From Oleiphilaceae bacterium (GTDB taxonomy: Bacteria > Pseudomonadota > Gammaproteobacteria > Pseudomonadales > Oleiphilaceae): 51,405 nt of DNA. Position 1 is the first letter of the stretch. Every line of letters begins with the position of its first letter. The stretch lies in the NCBI GenBank assembly GCA_018334495.1, contig JAGXLV010000013.1:1-51405 (forward strand). Reading direction: 5' to 3'. Shown here piece by piece: positions 1-9,444 of this stretch. The position numbers were made by a program, and so were the translations under genes. The notes under the pieces were generated by a model, which searched no databases, was not told where the DNA came from, and saw only the letters and a list, made by a program, of their open reading frames with translations.

Positions 1-1
1 G

Positions 2-1585
2 CTACTGCAACGCACCTGGGATGCAGTGTTCATGCCGGGCTACTGGGTATTCCCCGGCGGCGCCCTGGACAGCGCCGATGGCGAATGCGGACCCTGGCTC
101 GACGGCCACGACAATGCCTCTGCCAGCGCCATGCTGGATGTGGAATCGGGCGGTGCCGCCTATCTGGTAGCCGCCCTGAGAGAATGCTTTGAGGAATCCG
201 GCATACTCCTGGCCACAGACCAGCAAGGCAAACTCCTGAATGACGGCAACGGTGAGATCGACCGGGAACGGGAAGATGTATGCCGTGGCGAAATCACCAT
301 GGCGGACCTGTGTCGCCGTCATCACCTGAGATTGCCGCTGGACCGACTGGCCTACGTGAGCCGCTGGGTCACCCCTCCGGGCGCGTCCCGGCGTTTCGAT
401 ACCCGTTTTTTCGTGGCTGATTGCCCTTCCGGCCAGAAAGCCGGCCACGATGGCGTGGAAACCATTGATCATGCCTGGCTATCGCCCCGGCAGGCGCTGG
501 CGGACCATCGTGAGGGCAAACGCCTGTTCGGCGTGCCCACGCTCAAAACCCTGCGAATGCTGGCGAACTTTAACACCACCGATGCCTTGCTTGCGCACAG
601 CCACGCTCAGCCCCCCGAACCTTTTCCCAGCGACCCCTGGCCCGCTCTGGACATCAACCATCGAAGCCAGTGGATCGAACCCGGCGCCGGTGCCTATGAC
701 GAAATTCGCAAGCTTGACCCTGATCGCACCGGCACAGCGGTAGCCGCTATTGTACCCGGTAAGGCGGTCACCCTGACGCCCGGCGTCCGGCGCCTGACCG
801 CCCCCAACGCCGGCATGATGACCGGCTCGGGCACCAACACCTATTTGCTTGGCACCGACCAGGTCACCGTTATTGATCCAGGCCCGGCCAACAATCAGCA
901 TCTCGAGCAGATACTGAGGCTTACCGGGGGACGGATCAGCCAGATTCTTGTCACCCATACCCACCGCGACCATTCGCCCGGCGCCATCGCGCTTAAAAAA
1001 CAGACCGGCGCACCAATAATGGGTATGCCAGCGCCGGAAGATCCCAGCCAGGACCCGGATTTTGAGGCTGACGAGACATTGCGGGACGGTGACAGCCTTT
1101 CTACCGAAGCTGGCACGCTCAAGGTTCTGCATACGCCCGGGCACGCGTCCAATCATTTATGCTACCTGCTGGAGGAAGAAAAAATCCTGTTCTCCGGCGA
1201 TCACCTCATGCAAGGCTCCACGGTAGTGATAAACCCGCCGGATGGCGACATGACAGCCTATCTCACCTCTCTCAGCCAGCTCTCGCACGAGGACATCCAG
1301 TTTATTGCGCCGGGCCATGGTTTCCTCATGGCGCACGCCCATGCGGTCGTTGATTATGTGTTCACCCACCGCCTGGTTCGCGAGCACAAGGTGCTTGCCA
1401 CGCTCAGGACCCATGGCGCCGGCCGCTTGCCAGACCTGACGCCCCGGGTTTACGACGACGTGCCGCCGGTCGTCCAGGGTATTGCCAGCCGATCATTGCT
1501 CGCGCATTTGATCAAGCTGGAACAGGACGGGCTGGTGACCCTGATCGGCGATGTCTGGCATTCGGCAAAACCCGCCGGGGCCTGA
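2..1585 (+). CDS. NUDIX hydrolase / metallo-beta-lactamase fusion, 5' end outside the window
   Basis: The frame is open from base 2, so the start lies left of the window. The N-terminal part is NUDIX-like: a PGYWVFPGGALD segment near the visible start, then about 40 residues later LRECFEESG, which matches the RE..EE..G core of a NUDIX box. The long insertion between GG and RE resembles NUDT19-type proteins. The C-terminal half (from about residue 240) is a metallo-beta-lactamase domain with the metal motif THTHRDH and later LHTPGHASNHLC, FSGDH and PGHG, followed by a winged-helix-like tail, as in LACTB2-type proteins. The family suggests hydrolysis of a nucleotide or acyl-CoA-like substrate plus a thioester or RNA hydrolase, but the substrates cannot be read from sequence. 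The next gene, a transporter, starts about 100 bp downstream. Confidence 0.85.
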   Translation, partial: LLQRTWDAVFMPGYWVFPGGALDSADGECGPWLDGHDNASASAMLDVESGGAAYLVAALRECFEESGILLATDQQGKLLNDGNGEIDREREDVCRGEITMADLCRRHHLRLPLDRLAYVSRWVTPPGASRRFDTRFFVADCPSGQKAGHDGVETIDHAWLSPRQALADHREGKRLFGVPTLKTLRMLANFNTTDALLAHSHAQPPEPFPSDPWPALDINHRSQWIEPGAGAYDEIRKLDPDRTGTAVAAIVPGKAVTLTPGVRRLTAPNAGMMTGSGTNTYLLGTDQVTVIDPGPANNQHLEQILRLTGGRISQILVTHTHRDHSPGAIALKKQTGAPIMGMPAPEDPSQDPDFEADETLRDGDSLSTEAGTLKVLHTPGHASNHLCYLLEEEKILFSGDHLMQGSTVVINPPDGDMTAYLTSLSQLSHEDIQFIAPGHGFLMAHAHAVVDYVFTHRLVREHKVLATLRTHGAGRLPDLTPRVYDDVPPVVQGIASRSLLAHLIKLEQDGLVTLIGDVWHSAKPAGA

Positions 1586-1685
1586 ATCTCGCGAGAAACC
1601 CCAAGGCCCGGTAGAGTGAGCTCTGCCTGTCGTAATCCTGTATTCTTGCTACGGTTTTTTCGCCCAGAGTTCCCGAGGAGGTTTC

Positions 1686-2633
1686 TTGTCCGGCAACAAC
1701 ACATCCCGTGCCATCTGGCTGGCTTACGCCGGGCTGGTCCTGACCCCTCTGTTCTGGGCCGGCAATGCCGTATTAGCGCGGGGCGTGGTGGATACGGTGC
1801 CGCCGGTGTCGCTGTCGTTCTGGCGCTGGTGCCTTGCCCTGGCGATTCTGCTGCCTTTCGGCCTGCCCGGTGTGCGCAGGCAATGGTCTACCATCTGGCG
1901 ACACAAGGGCTCCATGCTGGCACTGGCGGCTTTTAGTGTGGGCGCGTTCAACACCTTGCTGTATCTCTCGGCGGTGACCACGACAGCCCTGAACATCACG
2001 TTGGTCAACGCCACAAATCCGATCATGGTGGCCCTGCTGGCATTGCTGATTCTCGGCGACCGGGTGCGCCCCCTTCAGGTCGCCGGCATTGGTATCGCTC
2101 TAGTGGGCATGTTGATCGTGGTGACCCGCGGCTCACTGCAAAGCCTGACGGCCATGGCCTTTCAGCCAGGGGACCTGCTCATGGTGGTGGCCGTGTTCAG
2201 CTGGGGCTTGTTTTCGGTATTACTGCGCCGCCAGGCAGTCCCCCTGGCACCGGTCACCTTTCTGACCGTTCAGGTGGCTCTGGGCGTGCTGGTGATATTG
2301 CCCTTTTATCTGATCGATCTGCTGTTTTTCTCCGGTGGTTTCGAAATGACCACGAACCTGGTGCCGGCCTTCCTCTACGTGGCTATTTTTCCGGGCATCC
2401 TGGCCTACGCCTTCTGGAATAACGGGGTCCGGCAACTGGGCCCGCCCAAAGCCGCGGTGTTCATGTACCTGACACCGGTTTACGGCGCCCTGCTGGCCGG
2501 CTTCTTCCTGGGCGAGCGCCTGAGCCTGTTTCATCTGGTCGGCGGCGTTCTCATTCTGGTTGGCCTGATCATGACCACCCGATCGGGCCGCTCTCCACGA
2601 ATTCCCGCGGTGGCCCCGCAGGGTTATAAGTGA
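1686..2633 (+). CDS. DMT-superfamily (EamA) transporter
   Basis: A 315-residue inner-membrane protein with about ten hydrophobic helices in two repeated EamA halves. The first half carries the usual FWAGNAVLARG segment near residue 20 and NATNPIMVALLA near 110; the second half ends YLTPVYGALLAGFFLGE. Family members export small metabolites such as amino acids or purines; the substrate is unknown here. The likely start is TTG at 1686, because AGGAGG (1676-1681) sits about 5 bases upstream and the protein begins right before the first helix. A short basic, Pro-rich tail follows the last helix. Confidence 0.85.
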   Translation: MSGNNTSRAIWLAYAGLVLTPLFWAGNAVLARGVVDTVPPVSLSFWRWCLALAILLPFGLPGVRRQWSTIWRHKGSMLALAAFSVGAFNTLLYLSAVTTTALNITLVNATNPIMVALLALLILGDRVRPLQVAGIGIALVGMLIVVTRGSLQSLTAMAFQPGDLLMVVAVFSWGLFSVLLRRQAVPLAPVTFLTVQVALGVLVILPFYLIDLLFFSGGFEMTTNLVPAFLYVAIFPGILAYAFWNNGVRQLGPPKAAVFMYLTPVYGALLAGFFLGERLSLFHLVGGVLILVGLIMTTRSGRSPRIPAVAPQGYK

Positions 2634-2732
2634 TTTCAGGCGCCTGTGATTTCGGCGCCGGGCGGGGCTCGAACCGGCCCGCCTCTTGCCTGTACACTAA
2701 ACAGCCTATGGACTGAGACTGGGAGCGACACG

Positions 2733-3422
2733 ATGATTGATCTTTATTACTGGACGACGCCCAACGGTCACAAAATCACTATTTTTCTGGAAGAAACAGG
2801 GCTGGACTACACCATCAAGCCCGTCAACATCGGTGCCGGCGAGCAATTTGACGATGCGTTCCTCAAGATATCGCCCAATAACAAGATTCCCGCCATTGTC
2901 GACCGCCGCCCGGATGACGGGGGCCAACCGCTGGCCATGTTCGAATCCGGCGCCATTCTGGAATATCTGTCGGAGAAAACCGGCCAGCTGGTGCCGCCAA
3001 ACCTGCGCGAACGCTGGCAGACAATCCAGTGGCTGCACTGGCAGATGGGCGGCTTCGGTCCGATGCTGGGCCAGAACCATCACTTCAAGCAATACGCGCC
3101 GGAAAAATTGCCCTACGCCATTGAACGCTATGACAAAGAGGCCGAGCGCCTGTATGGCGTGATGGACGACCGCCTTAAGGATCACGATTTCCTTGCCGGC
3201 GAATACTCGATTGCCGACATCGCCTGCTATCCCTGGGCCAAGCTGCATGAACGCCATGGCGTGGATATAAATGAATTGCCCCACGTCAAGCGCTGGCTCG
3301 AGGCCATCGGTGAGCGCCCGGCGGTCAAAAGGGCGTATGAAAAAGCGGAGGACATCAACACCGACCCTGTCGTGAGCGAAGAGAGCAAATCGATCCTGTT
3401 TGGTCAGGGGCGGCGTAAATAA
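2733..3422 (+). CDS. yfcG: Glutathione S-transferase family disulfide-bond oxidoreductase, YfcG-like
   Basis: A 229-residue cytosolic protein matching Escherichia coli YfcG closely along its length: TPNGHKI at residues 9-15, SPNNKIPAIVD, ESGAILEYL, LGQNHHF and SIADIACYPW. YfcG-type proteins are GSTs with strong disulfide reductase activity on small disulfides using glutathione. The thioredoxin-like N-terminal domain is followed by the all-helical C-terminal GST domain. I chose ATG 2733 rather than the longer in-frame opening at 2646 because GGGAG precedes it and the alignment to YfcG begins at MIDLYY. Confidence 0.9.
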   Translation: MIDLYYWTTPNGHKITIFLEETGLDYTIKPVNIGAGEQFDDAFLKISPNNKIPAIVDRRPDDGGQPLAMFESGAILEYLSEKTGQLVPPNLRERWQTIQWLHWQMGGFGPMLGQNHHFKQYAPEKLPYAIERYDKEAERLYGVMDDRLKDHDFLAGEYSIADIACYPWAKLHERHGVDINELPHVKRWLEAIGERPAVKRAYEKAEDINTDPVVSEESKSILFGQGRRK

Positions 3423-3439
3423 GATGACTTCCAGAGCCA

Positions 3440-5251
3440 ATGAGGCTGCCCTTGCCCGCTAATACCGCCACTGACAGCGACACCGCTGACAAGGACAGTG
3501 ACCGCCGCAAAGCCTTCAGGCTGGCGGCCGATTTCATTGCGCCCTATCGCAAAGCCGTTGCCGGTGCGCTGGCGGCCCTCATCTTCACCGCAGGCATCAC
3601 CCTCTCCCTGGGTCAGGGCATTCGCCTGCTGGTGGATCAGGGGTTTGTCACCGGCTCCCCAGCCCTGCTGAACCAGTCGGTCGGGCTTTTCTTTGTGCTG
3701 GTTGCCGGTCTTGCGGTCGGCACCTTCGTGCGTTTCTACCTGGTCTCCTGGATTGGCGAACGGGTAGTAGCGGACATCCGCAAGCAGGTATTCAATCACC
3801 TGATCGAGCTTCACCCCGGCTTTTTCGAGACCAATCGCGGCCTGGAAATACAATCGCGCCTGACCACGGACACTACCGTTCTGCAGTCTGTCATCGGTTC
3901 CACCGTATCGGTCGCCCTGCGCAACCTGGTGATGTTGATCGGCGGCATCATTCTGCTCTTCATCACCAACGTTAAACTGACTCTGATTGTGATGCTGGCG
4001 GTACCCCTGGTGGTGGCGCCCATTCTCATTTTTGGCCGGCGGGTACGGCGGCTGTCCCGTCTCAGCCAGGACCGGATCGCGGATGTCGGCACCTATGTCG
4101 GTGAGATTCTGGGCCAGATCAAGACAGTTCAGGCCTATAACCATCAAAAAGAGGACGAAAACCGCTTTGCCGGGGTGGTGGAGCAGGCGTTTGATGTGGC
4201 GCGGCATCGTATTCGCCAGCGGGCCTGGCTGATCGCCGTGGTGATTCTTCTGATTCTGGGCGCTGTCGGCGTGATGCTCTGGGTGGGTGGCCTGGATGTG
4301 ATGGCTGGCCGGATTACCGGCGGCGAACTGGCGGCCTTTGTGTTCTACAGCCTGATCGTGGGTTCTTCCGTGGGGTCGTTGAGCGAGGTTATCGGCGAGT
4401 TGCAGCGGGCGGCGGGCGCAGCGGCGAGAATTGTGGAGCTGCTTCAGACCGACAGCGAAATCAAGGCTCCCGAACAGGGCCAGTTGCATCTGCCCGCCCG
4501 TGTTGCCGGAACTATTCATTTCAACAATGTGACCTTTGCCTATCCGGGGCGGCCGGATGTGACCGTGATCGACCGTTTTGAGCTGGAGGTCAAACCGGGC
4601 GAGACTCTGGCCCTGGTGGGCCCTTCCGGCGCAGGCAAATCCACGCTCTTCGATTTACTGCTGCGGTTTTTCGACCCCCAGAGTGGCACCATCGCCATTG
4701 ATGGCTATGACATAAGCCGGCTGGAGCCGGCAGAGTTACGACGGTGTTTCGCCCTGGTCTCGCAAACGCCGGCCCTGTTCTACGGCACCATTGCCGACAA
4801 TATTCGCTATGGTCGCCCGGAAGCCTCGATGCAGGCGGTGGCGGAGGCGGCCCAGGCCGCCCATGCGGAGGAATTTATCCGCCAGCTGCCTGATGGCTAT
4901 CAGACCCGGCTGGGCGATGCCGGTCAGGGGCTATCCGGGGGCCAGAAACAGCGGTTGGCCATCGCCCGGGCGTTGCTGGTGGATGCGCCCATATTGCTCC
5001 TGGATGAAGCCACCAGCGCGCTCGATGCCCAAAGCGAATACCTGGTTCAGCAGGCCATGCCGGTTCTGATGGCCAACCGCACCACCCTGGTGATCGCGCA
5101 TCGATTGGCCACGGTCAACAATGCCGACCGCATCGCGGTCATTGACCAGGGCCGGTTAAAGGCCCTGGGAACCCATGGCGAACTGGTTCAGACCGACCCG
5201 CTCTATGCCCGGCTCGCGGACCTGCAATTTCGCTCCCCGGAAAACGCCTGA
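3440..5251 (+). CDS. ABC exporter half-transporter (MsbA-like, fused membrane and ATPase domains)
   Basis: A 603-residue protein with six membrane helices (about residues 35-320) followed by an ATPase domain. Walker A GPSGAGKST lies at 394-402, the Q-loop in ALVSQTP near 438-444, the signature LSGGQ at 498-502, Walker B ILLLDE at 518-523 and the H-loop in VIAHRLAT. It should act as a homodimer pumping a hydrophobic substrate (lipid, drug or peptide) out across the inner membrane. It starts 17 bp after the yfcG-like gene and may be co-transcribed with it. There is no peptidase or other accessory domain, so the substrate cannot be assigned. Confidence 0.9.
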   Translation: MRLPLPANTATDSDTADKDSDRRKAFRLAADFIAPYRKAVAGALAALIFTAGITLSLGQGIRLLVDQGFVTGSPALLNQSVGLFFVLVAGLAVGTFVRFYLVSWIGERVVADIRKQVFNHLIELHPGFFETNRGLEIQSRLTTDTTVLQSVIGSTVSVALRNLVMLIGGIILLFITNVKLTLIVMLAVPLVVAPILIFGRRVRRLSRLSQDRIADVGTYVGEILGQIKTVQAYNHQKEDENRFAGVVEQAFDVARHRIRQRAWLIAVVILLILGAVGVMLWVGGLDVMAGRITGGELAAFVFYSLIVGSSVGSLSEVIGELQRAAGAAARIVELLQTDSEIKAPEQGQLHLPARVAGTIHFNNVTFAYPGRPDVTVIDRFELEVKPGETLALVGPSGAGKSTLFDLLLRFFDPQSGTIAIDGYDISRLEPAELRRCFALVSQTPALFYGTIADNIRYGRPEASMQAVAEAAQAAHAEEFIRQLPDGYQTRLGDAGQGLSGGQKQRLAIARALLVDAPILLLDEATSALDAQSEYLVQQAMPVLMANRTTLVIAHRLATVNNADRIAVIDQGRLKALGTHGELVQTDPLYARLADLQFRSPENA

Positions 5252-5288
5252 TACTGTTTTCCAGCCGCGGGCGGTCAGTCAGGAGGCC

Positions 5289-5963
5289 TTAGTGGCGAAA
5301 TTGCTCCAGAAACCAGTCACCGGCCCGGGCAGAGACCTCTTCCAGCTTGCCGGGCTCTTCGAACAGATGAGTTGCCCCGGGCACTATGTCAATCTTCACC
5401 TCGCACTTCATGCGATCAGCGGCTTTTTCGTTCATGCCGATTACCGGCGTGTCGAGACCCCCGACGATCAATAGGGTAGGCGCGAAGACCCGGGTCAGGG
5501 CTTCACCCGCCAGATCGGGCCGGCCGCCACGGGAGACGACCGCATTGACAGGGGCCGGTCTCTCGGCCGCGGCGATCAGGGCAGCGGCGGCGCCGGTACT
5601 GGAGCCAAACAGACCGACCGGATAACCTTTCAATTCTGCTTGATCGCCGATCCAGTCCAGAGCGCCCACCAGCCGACCGGCCAGCATGGGAATATTGAAC
5701 CGCAGCTCGGCGGACATCATGTCTTCGCGCTCTTCATCCTCGGTGAGCAGGTCGAGCAGAACCGTCGCCAGGCCGCGCCGGACCAAATCCCCGGCGACCT
5801 GTTGATTGCGGGGGCTGAGCCGGCTGCTGCCGCTGCCATGAGCAAACAGGATGACCCCTTTTACCTCGCCGTCGGGCAGAGTCAGGTCACCATTGAGGCG
5901 AACCTGATCCGCACCGATTACCACCGGGCGGGAATCACCGCCCTCTCTGTCTTGCGTAGCCAT
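5289..5963 (-). CDS. Alpha/beta hydrolase, dienelactone-hydrolase-like
   Basis: A 224-residue cytosolic hydrolase. The oxyanion-hole segment FAHGSGSS comes near residue 40, the nucleophile elbow GLFGSSTGAAAAL (Ser in GSSTG) near 117, the likely acid in GGLDTPVIG and the catalytic His in PGATHLFEEPG near the C-terminus. This is the usual order of the family, which cleaves lactones or esters; no substrate can be named. ATG 5963 is preferred over the upstream in-frame ATG at 6017 because GAGGTG lies just ahead of it. The gene converges with the ABC exporter gene (37 bp between stops). Confidence 0.8.
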   Translation of the reverse strand: MATQDREGGDSRPVVIGADQVRLNGDLTLPDGEVKGVILFAHGSGSSRLSPRNQQVAGDLVRRGLATVLLDLLTEDEEREDMMSAELRFNIPMLAGRLVGALDWIGDQAELKGYPVGLFGSSTGAAAALIAAAERPAPVNAVVSRGGRPDLAGEALTRVFAPTLLIVGGLDTPVIGMNEKAADRMKCEVKIDIVPGATHLFEEPGKLEEVSARAGDWFLEQFRH

Positions 5964-6105
5964 AGTCACCTCACGTTCCGTTTCATGACAAACATCGCCT
6001 TTGATGCCCGTGATCACGAATGCTTAGTGGGCTTTAACGCTTACGAGGGGCTCAGTGGGTCAGCGAACTAACCAGACGGGCCACCACCAGCCCCGACAAG
6101 GGTCG

Positions 6106-6711
6106 TTATCTTTCGCCAATGATACCGCAGGCCACCCGCGAACCGCCGCCGCCCAGTGGTTTGGGATCATCAGAGTAATTATCGCCATTCTGATGAATGA
6201 TCAGAGCGCGGCCGTGCAAGTCTCTTGCCATCAGGCGCGGCGCCAGAACCGGCACACTGACCTCGCCGTCTTGATTGGCATAAAGCGCGGGCAAATCACC
6301 TTTATGGCCTTCCTGGTAGGGGCCATTATGACCCCCGCCCCCCGGATTATAATGGCCGCCAGCAGCGCCACCGGGAACGGTGTCGCCATCTTTTTCCGAG
6401 GGGCCGCAATCCGGATTTTCATGGAGATGAAAACCGTGGACGCCGGGTGTCAATCCGGAAAGCTCCGGGACAAACAAGACACCGTGGGGATTGGCTCTGA
6501 CCTTGACAGAGCCCATGACATCGCCGGTGCCCTCTTCCGTCAATTCATAGATCTCAGTGTCCATACCCCTTTTTTTGTTTTCCTGGGCTTTTCCCGTCAT
6601 TTCCATCGTGTCCTGGCTGCCGTCGCCAGGCACCGCCTGCTGTGCCATTGCGACGGCCGGGAAGCTCCCGATAAAAGCGAGTGCCACCAGATATTCGGTG
6701 AATCGGTACAT
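6106..6711 (-). CDS. sodC: Periplasmic Cu/Zn superoxide dismutase, first of a tandem pair
   Basis: A 201-residue secreted protein: signal peptide (residues 1-23, ending AVAMA), a short charged linker, then a complete Cu/Zn SOD domain. Metal-binding landmarks are GFHLHENPDCG, GGHYNPGG, HKGDLPAL and ALIIHQNGDNYSD, and the C-terminal VACGII carries the second disulfide Cys. It converts superoxide to hydrogen peroxide and oxygen in the periplasm. GAGGAG precedes ATG 6711. It lies just downstream of a second SOD gene on the same strand, with which it shares most C-terminal motifs, so the two look like a duplication. Confidence 0.93.
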   Translation of the reverse strand: MYRFTEYLVALAFIGSFPAVAMAQQAVPGDGSQDTMEMTGKAQENKKRGMDTEIYELTEEGTGDVMGSVKVRANPHGVLFVPELSGLTPGVHGFHLHENPDCGPSEKDGDTVPGGAAGGHYNPGGGGHNGPYQEGHKGDLPALYANQDGEVSVPVLAPRLMARDLHGRALIIHQNGDNYSDDPKPLGGGGSRVACGIIGER

Positions 6712-6721
6712 TATTGCTCTC

Positions 6722-6754
6722 CTCTAATTGTTACGTCCTGTCTCGAGATTAGAG
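6722..6754. repeat. Inverted repeat between the two SOD genes
   Basis: A perfect 7-bp inverted repeat, CTCTAAT at 6722-6728 and ATTAGAG at 6748-6754, separated by 19 bases, sits directly upstream of the first SOD's ribosome site. It could be an operator or a leader hairpin; there is no U-run, so it is unlikely to be a terminator. Confidence 0.4.
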
Positions 6755-6806
6755 AGACCCACCATGACTATCACAAGCTTCCATCCGGCTCAAATAGACC
6801 TTCTTT

Positions 6807-7547
6807 TTACATGACCCCGCAGGCAACCCGGGGTCCGCCGCCGCCCAGAGGCTCGGGCTTGTCGGAGTAATTGTCGCCGTGGCGATGGATAATCAGCGAA
6901 TGCCCCCTGATATCTTCGGCCGTCAGGCGGGGGGCCAGAACAGGCAGGGTGACATTGCCCTGTTCATCCGCAGTGAGCGCAGGCAGGTCGCCCTTGTGGC
7001 CTTTGGCATAGGGGCCGTTATGGCCACCGCCGCCAGGATTATAATGGCCGCCAGCGGCCCCGGCCGCGATCGCCTCGCCATCTTTCTCGGTGGGGCCGCA
7101 GGCGGCATTTTCGTGCATGTGAAAGCCGTGCAGGCCGGGGGTGAGGCCGGTGAGATCCGGATCAAAGACAACCCCATAATCAGTGTACCTGATACGGATA
7201 CTGCCAATGGAATCACCGACGCTGTCTTTGGTGACGGCATGCATGGTGACTTCCGCCGGCTTGTATTTATCCGCTGTGCCGGCCCCCGGAACCGTTTCCT
7301 TGGCCTTCTCCATTACCCTGGCGCCTTTCGCCTTGGGCTCCAGTGCTTCCTCGTCCTCGTCGCTGGCCGTCTGGGGAACCGTTTCCTTGGCCTCCTCCAT
7401 CTTTTCGGCGCCTTTCGTCTTGGGCTCCAGGCCTTCCTGGCGCAGATCCTCCGAAGCCGCAGAGTCATCGTGGCGGTCCGCTATGGCGAACGCAGGAACG
7501 AAACTGATCAAAGCCAGAACGGCCGTTTGTCGAATCAAGCGATGCAT
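6807..7547 (-). CDS. sodC: Periplasmic Cu/Zn superoxide dismutase with repeated N-terminal extension
   Basis: A 246-residue secreted SOD. A signal peptide (residues 1-23) is followed by an acidic/lysine-rich stretch holding two near-identical 19-residue repeats, pattern LEPKxKGAxxMExAKETVP, at 40-58 and 69-87. The SOD domain starts near 97, with GFHMHENAACG, GGHYNPGG, HKGDLPAL, LIIHRHGDNYSD and the closing ACGVM. The catalytic domain is close to that of the downstream SOD, but the repeats are absent there. They may be a coiled or flexible spacer that tethers the enzyme; that is inference. GGGGGAG precedes ATG 7547. Confidence 0.92.
   Translation of the reverse strand: MHRLIRQTAVLALISFVPAFAIADRHDDSAASEDLRQEGLEPKTKGAEKMEEAKETVPQTASDEDEEALEPKAKGARVMEKAKETVPGAGTADKYKPAEVTMHAVTKDSVGDSIGSIRIRYTDYGVVFDPDLTGLTPGLHGFHMHENAACGPTEKDGEAIAAGAAGGHYNPGGGGHNGPYAKGHKGDLPALTADEQGNVTLPVLAPRLTAEDIRGHSLIIHRHGDNYSDKPEPLGGGGPRVACGVM
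7287..7430 (-). repeat. Two-copy 87-bp-period coding repeat in the second SOD
   Basis: The DNA encodes two 19-residue units (7374-7430 and 7287-7343) with a period of 87 bp, inside the linker between signal peptide and SOD domain. Sixteen of 19 residues agree or are conservative between copies. The first SOD paralogue lacks both, so they arose or were lost after the gene duplication. Confidence 0.75.
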
Positions 7548-7660
7548 GGGTGTTCTCCCCCTTCAAGTGATGTCCTATCCCACCGCAAAAGAGACTGTTC
7601 CTATACATCTACCACAGGGCGTCTGATGGCTTCAATCGGCAAACAGTATGGCTTTGTTTA

Positions 7661-9253
7661 TTATCCCGGAATCAGGCCCTGGCTGCGCAGGTAATCGTCG
7701 TAACTGCCACTGAAATCGGTCACGCCACCCGCGCTCATGTCGATAATGCGGGTGGCCAGCGAGGACACAAACTCCCGGTCATGGCTGACAAAAATCAGGG
7801 TGCCCGGGTAATTGTCCAGCGCCAGGTTCAACGCCTCAATGGACTCCATGTCCAGGTGGTTGGTGGGCTCATCCATCAGCAGAACGTTGGGCTTTTGCAG
7901 GATCAACTTGCCAAACAACATGCGGCCCTGCTCGCCACCGGAAATCACCCGCACCGACTTGGCAATATCATCGCCAGAGAACAGCATACGGCCCAAAGTG
8001 CCTCGAACGACCTGCTCGCCGCCGGTGGTCCACTGGGCCATCCAGTCGCTGAGATTGTCGTCGTCAGCGAAATCCTCGGTATGATCCTGGGCGAAGTAGC
8101 CTACGTCGGCGGCGTCGGTCCATTTAACCTCGCCGGCATCCGGTTCCAGTTTGCCCATCAGGCACTGCAGCAGCGTGGTCTTGCCGATACCGTTCGGCCC
8201 GATGATCGCAACCCGCTCACCGGCGTCAATCTGCAGGTTCATCTTTGACAGAACCCGCTCCTCACCGAAGCCCTTGTAAAGGTCCTTGAGGGTCACGGCC
8301 TGGCGGTGCAGTTTTTTATTCTGCTCGAAACGGATGAACGGGCTGATACGGCTGGAAGGCTTGACCTCTTCCAACTCGATCTTGTCGATCTGACGCGCTC
8401 GTGACGTCGCCTGCTTGGCCTTGGAGGCGTTGGCGGAGAAGCGGCTGACAAACTGCTGCAGCTCGGCAATCTGGGCCTTCTTCTTGGCATTGTCCGACAT
8501 CATGCGCTCGCGGGCCTGGGTCGCCGCTGTCATGTATTGGTCGTAGTTGCCGGTAAACAGGCGCAGCTCGCGATAGTCCAGGTCCGCCATGTGCGTGCAG
8601 ACGCTGTTCAGAAAGTGGCGGTCGTGGGAGATGATCACCATGGTGCTGCTTCGCGCGGTCAGGATGCCTTCCAGCCAGCGGATGGTATTGATGTCCAGGT
8701 GGTTGGTGGGCTCGTCCAGCAAAAGCACGTCAGGGTCGGAAAAGAGCGCCTGGGCCAGCAGCACCCGCAACTTCCAGCCCGGCGCCAGCGCACTCATAGG
8801 GCCGTTGTGCTGCTCCAACGGAATCTCCAGGCCCAGAAGCAATTCGCCGGCGCGGGAATCCGCAGTATAGCCATCCATTTCGGCAAACTGGACTTCCAGG
8901 TCCGCCACCGCCATGCCATCTTCTTCGGTCATCTCAGCCTTGGAGTAGATGCGGTCGCGCTCGGCTTTTACCTTTGCCAGTTCCTCATGGCCCATGATCA
9001 CCGTATCGATCACGCTGAACTCTTCGAAGGCAAACTGGTCCTGCCGCAGCTTGCCCAGACGGATATTGGGCTCCAGCATGACCTGCCCGCTTGAGGGCTC
9101 GAGATCGCCCCCCATGATTTTCATGAAGGTGGATTTGCCGCTGCCGTTGGCACCGATCAAACCGTAACGGTTGCCGTTGCCGAATTTAACGGACACGTTT
9201 TCAAACAGGGGCTTGGCCCCGAACTGCATGGTAATATTGGCGGTGGAAATCAA
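7661..9253 (-). CDS. ybiT: ABC-F ribosome-associated ATPase YbiT
   Basis: A 530-residue soluble protein with two ABC ATPase domains and no membrane part, closely resembling Escherichia coli YbiT throughout. Domain 1 has GANGSGKST (34-42) and [11 protein letters not shown]; the linker contains [19 protein letters not shown]; domain 2 has [17 protein letters not shown] and [18 protein letters not shown] proteins bind the ribosomal E site and modulate translation. The frame opens with TTG at 9253, the only codon that gives the family N-terminus ([11 protein letters not shown]), although its ribosome site is weak. The TTG start and weak site suggest low expression. Confidence 0.93.
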   Translation of the reverse strand: MISTANITMQFGAKPLFENVSVKFGNGNRYGLIGANGSGKSTFMKIMGGDLEPSSGQVMLEPNIRLGKLRQDQFAFEEFSVIDTVIMGHEELAKVKAERDRIYSKAEMTEEDGMAVADLEVQFAEMDGYTADSRAGELLLGLEIPLEQHNGPMSALAPGWKLRVLLAQALFSDPDVLLLDEPTNHLDINTIRWLEGILTARSSTMVIISHDRHFLNSVCTHMADLDYRELRLFTGNYDQYMTAATQARERMMSDNAKKKAQIAELQQFVSRFSANASKAKQATSRARQIDKIELEEVKPSSRISPFIRFEQNKKLHRQAVTLKDLYKGFGEERVLSKMNLQIDAGERVAIIGPNGIGKTTLLQCLMGKLEPDAGEVKWTDAADVGYFAQDHTEDFADDDNLSDWMAQWTTGGEQVVRGTLGRMLFSGDDIAKSVRVISGGEQGRMLFGKLILQKPNVLLMDEPTNHLDMESIEALNLALDNYPGTLIFVSHDREFVSSLATRIIDMSAGGVTDFSGSYDDYLRSQGLIPG

Positions 9254-9444
9254 TGAAGGGAACCTGTCAACGTCAGGCGCCAGCGATGTGCCGGCGCGGA
9301 AAAACCGTGATTGTACAGATTTTCGACAGCTTGTGGCATAAGTGAAAGTTTACAGATGGGCGTTTTACGACTAGTAATATAAGATTCGACGTTGATCGCA
9401 TTCAGCAAACCCAATAAAAACAGCTCAGGAGATTAAAAACGCCC

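Noticed and set aside
2640..2667. GGCGCC repeated twice after the DMT gene, a possible terminator
   Set aside because: The arms are self-palindromic and no T-run follows; likely chance in GC-rich DNA.
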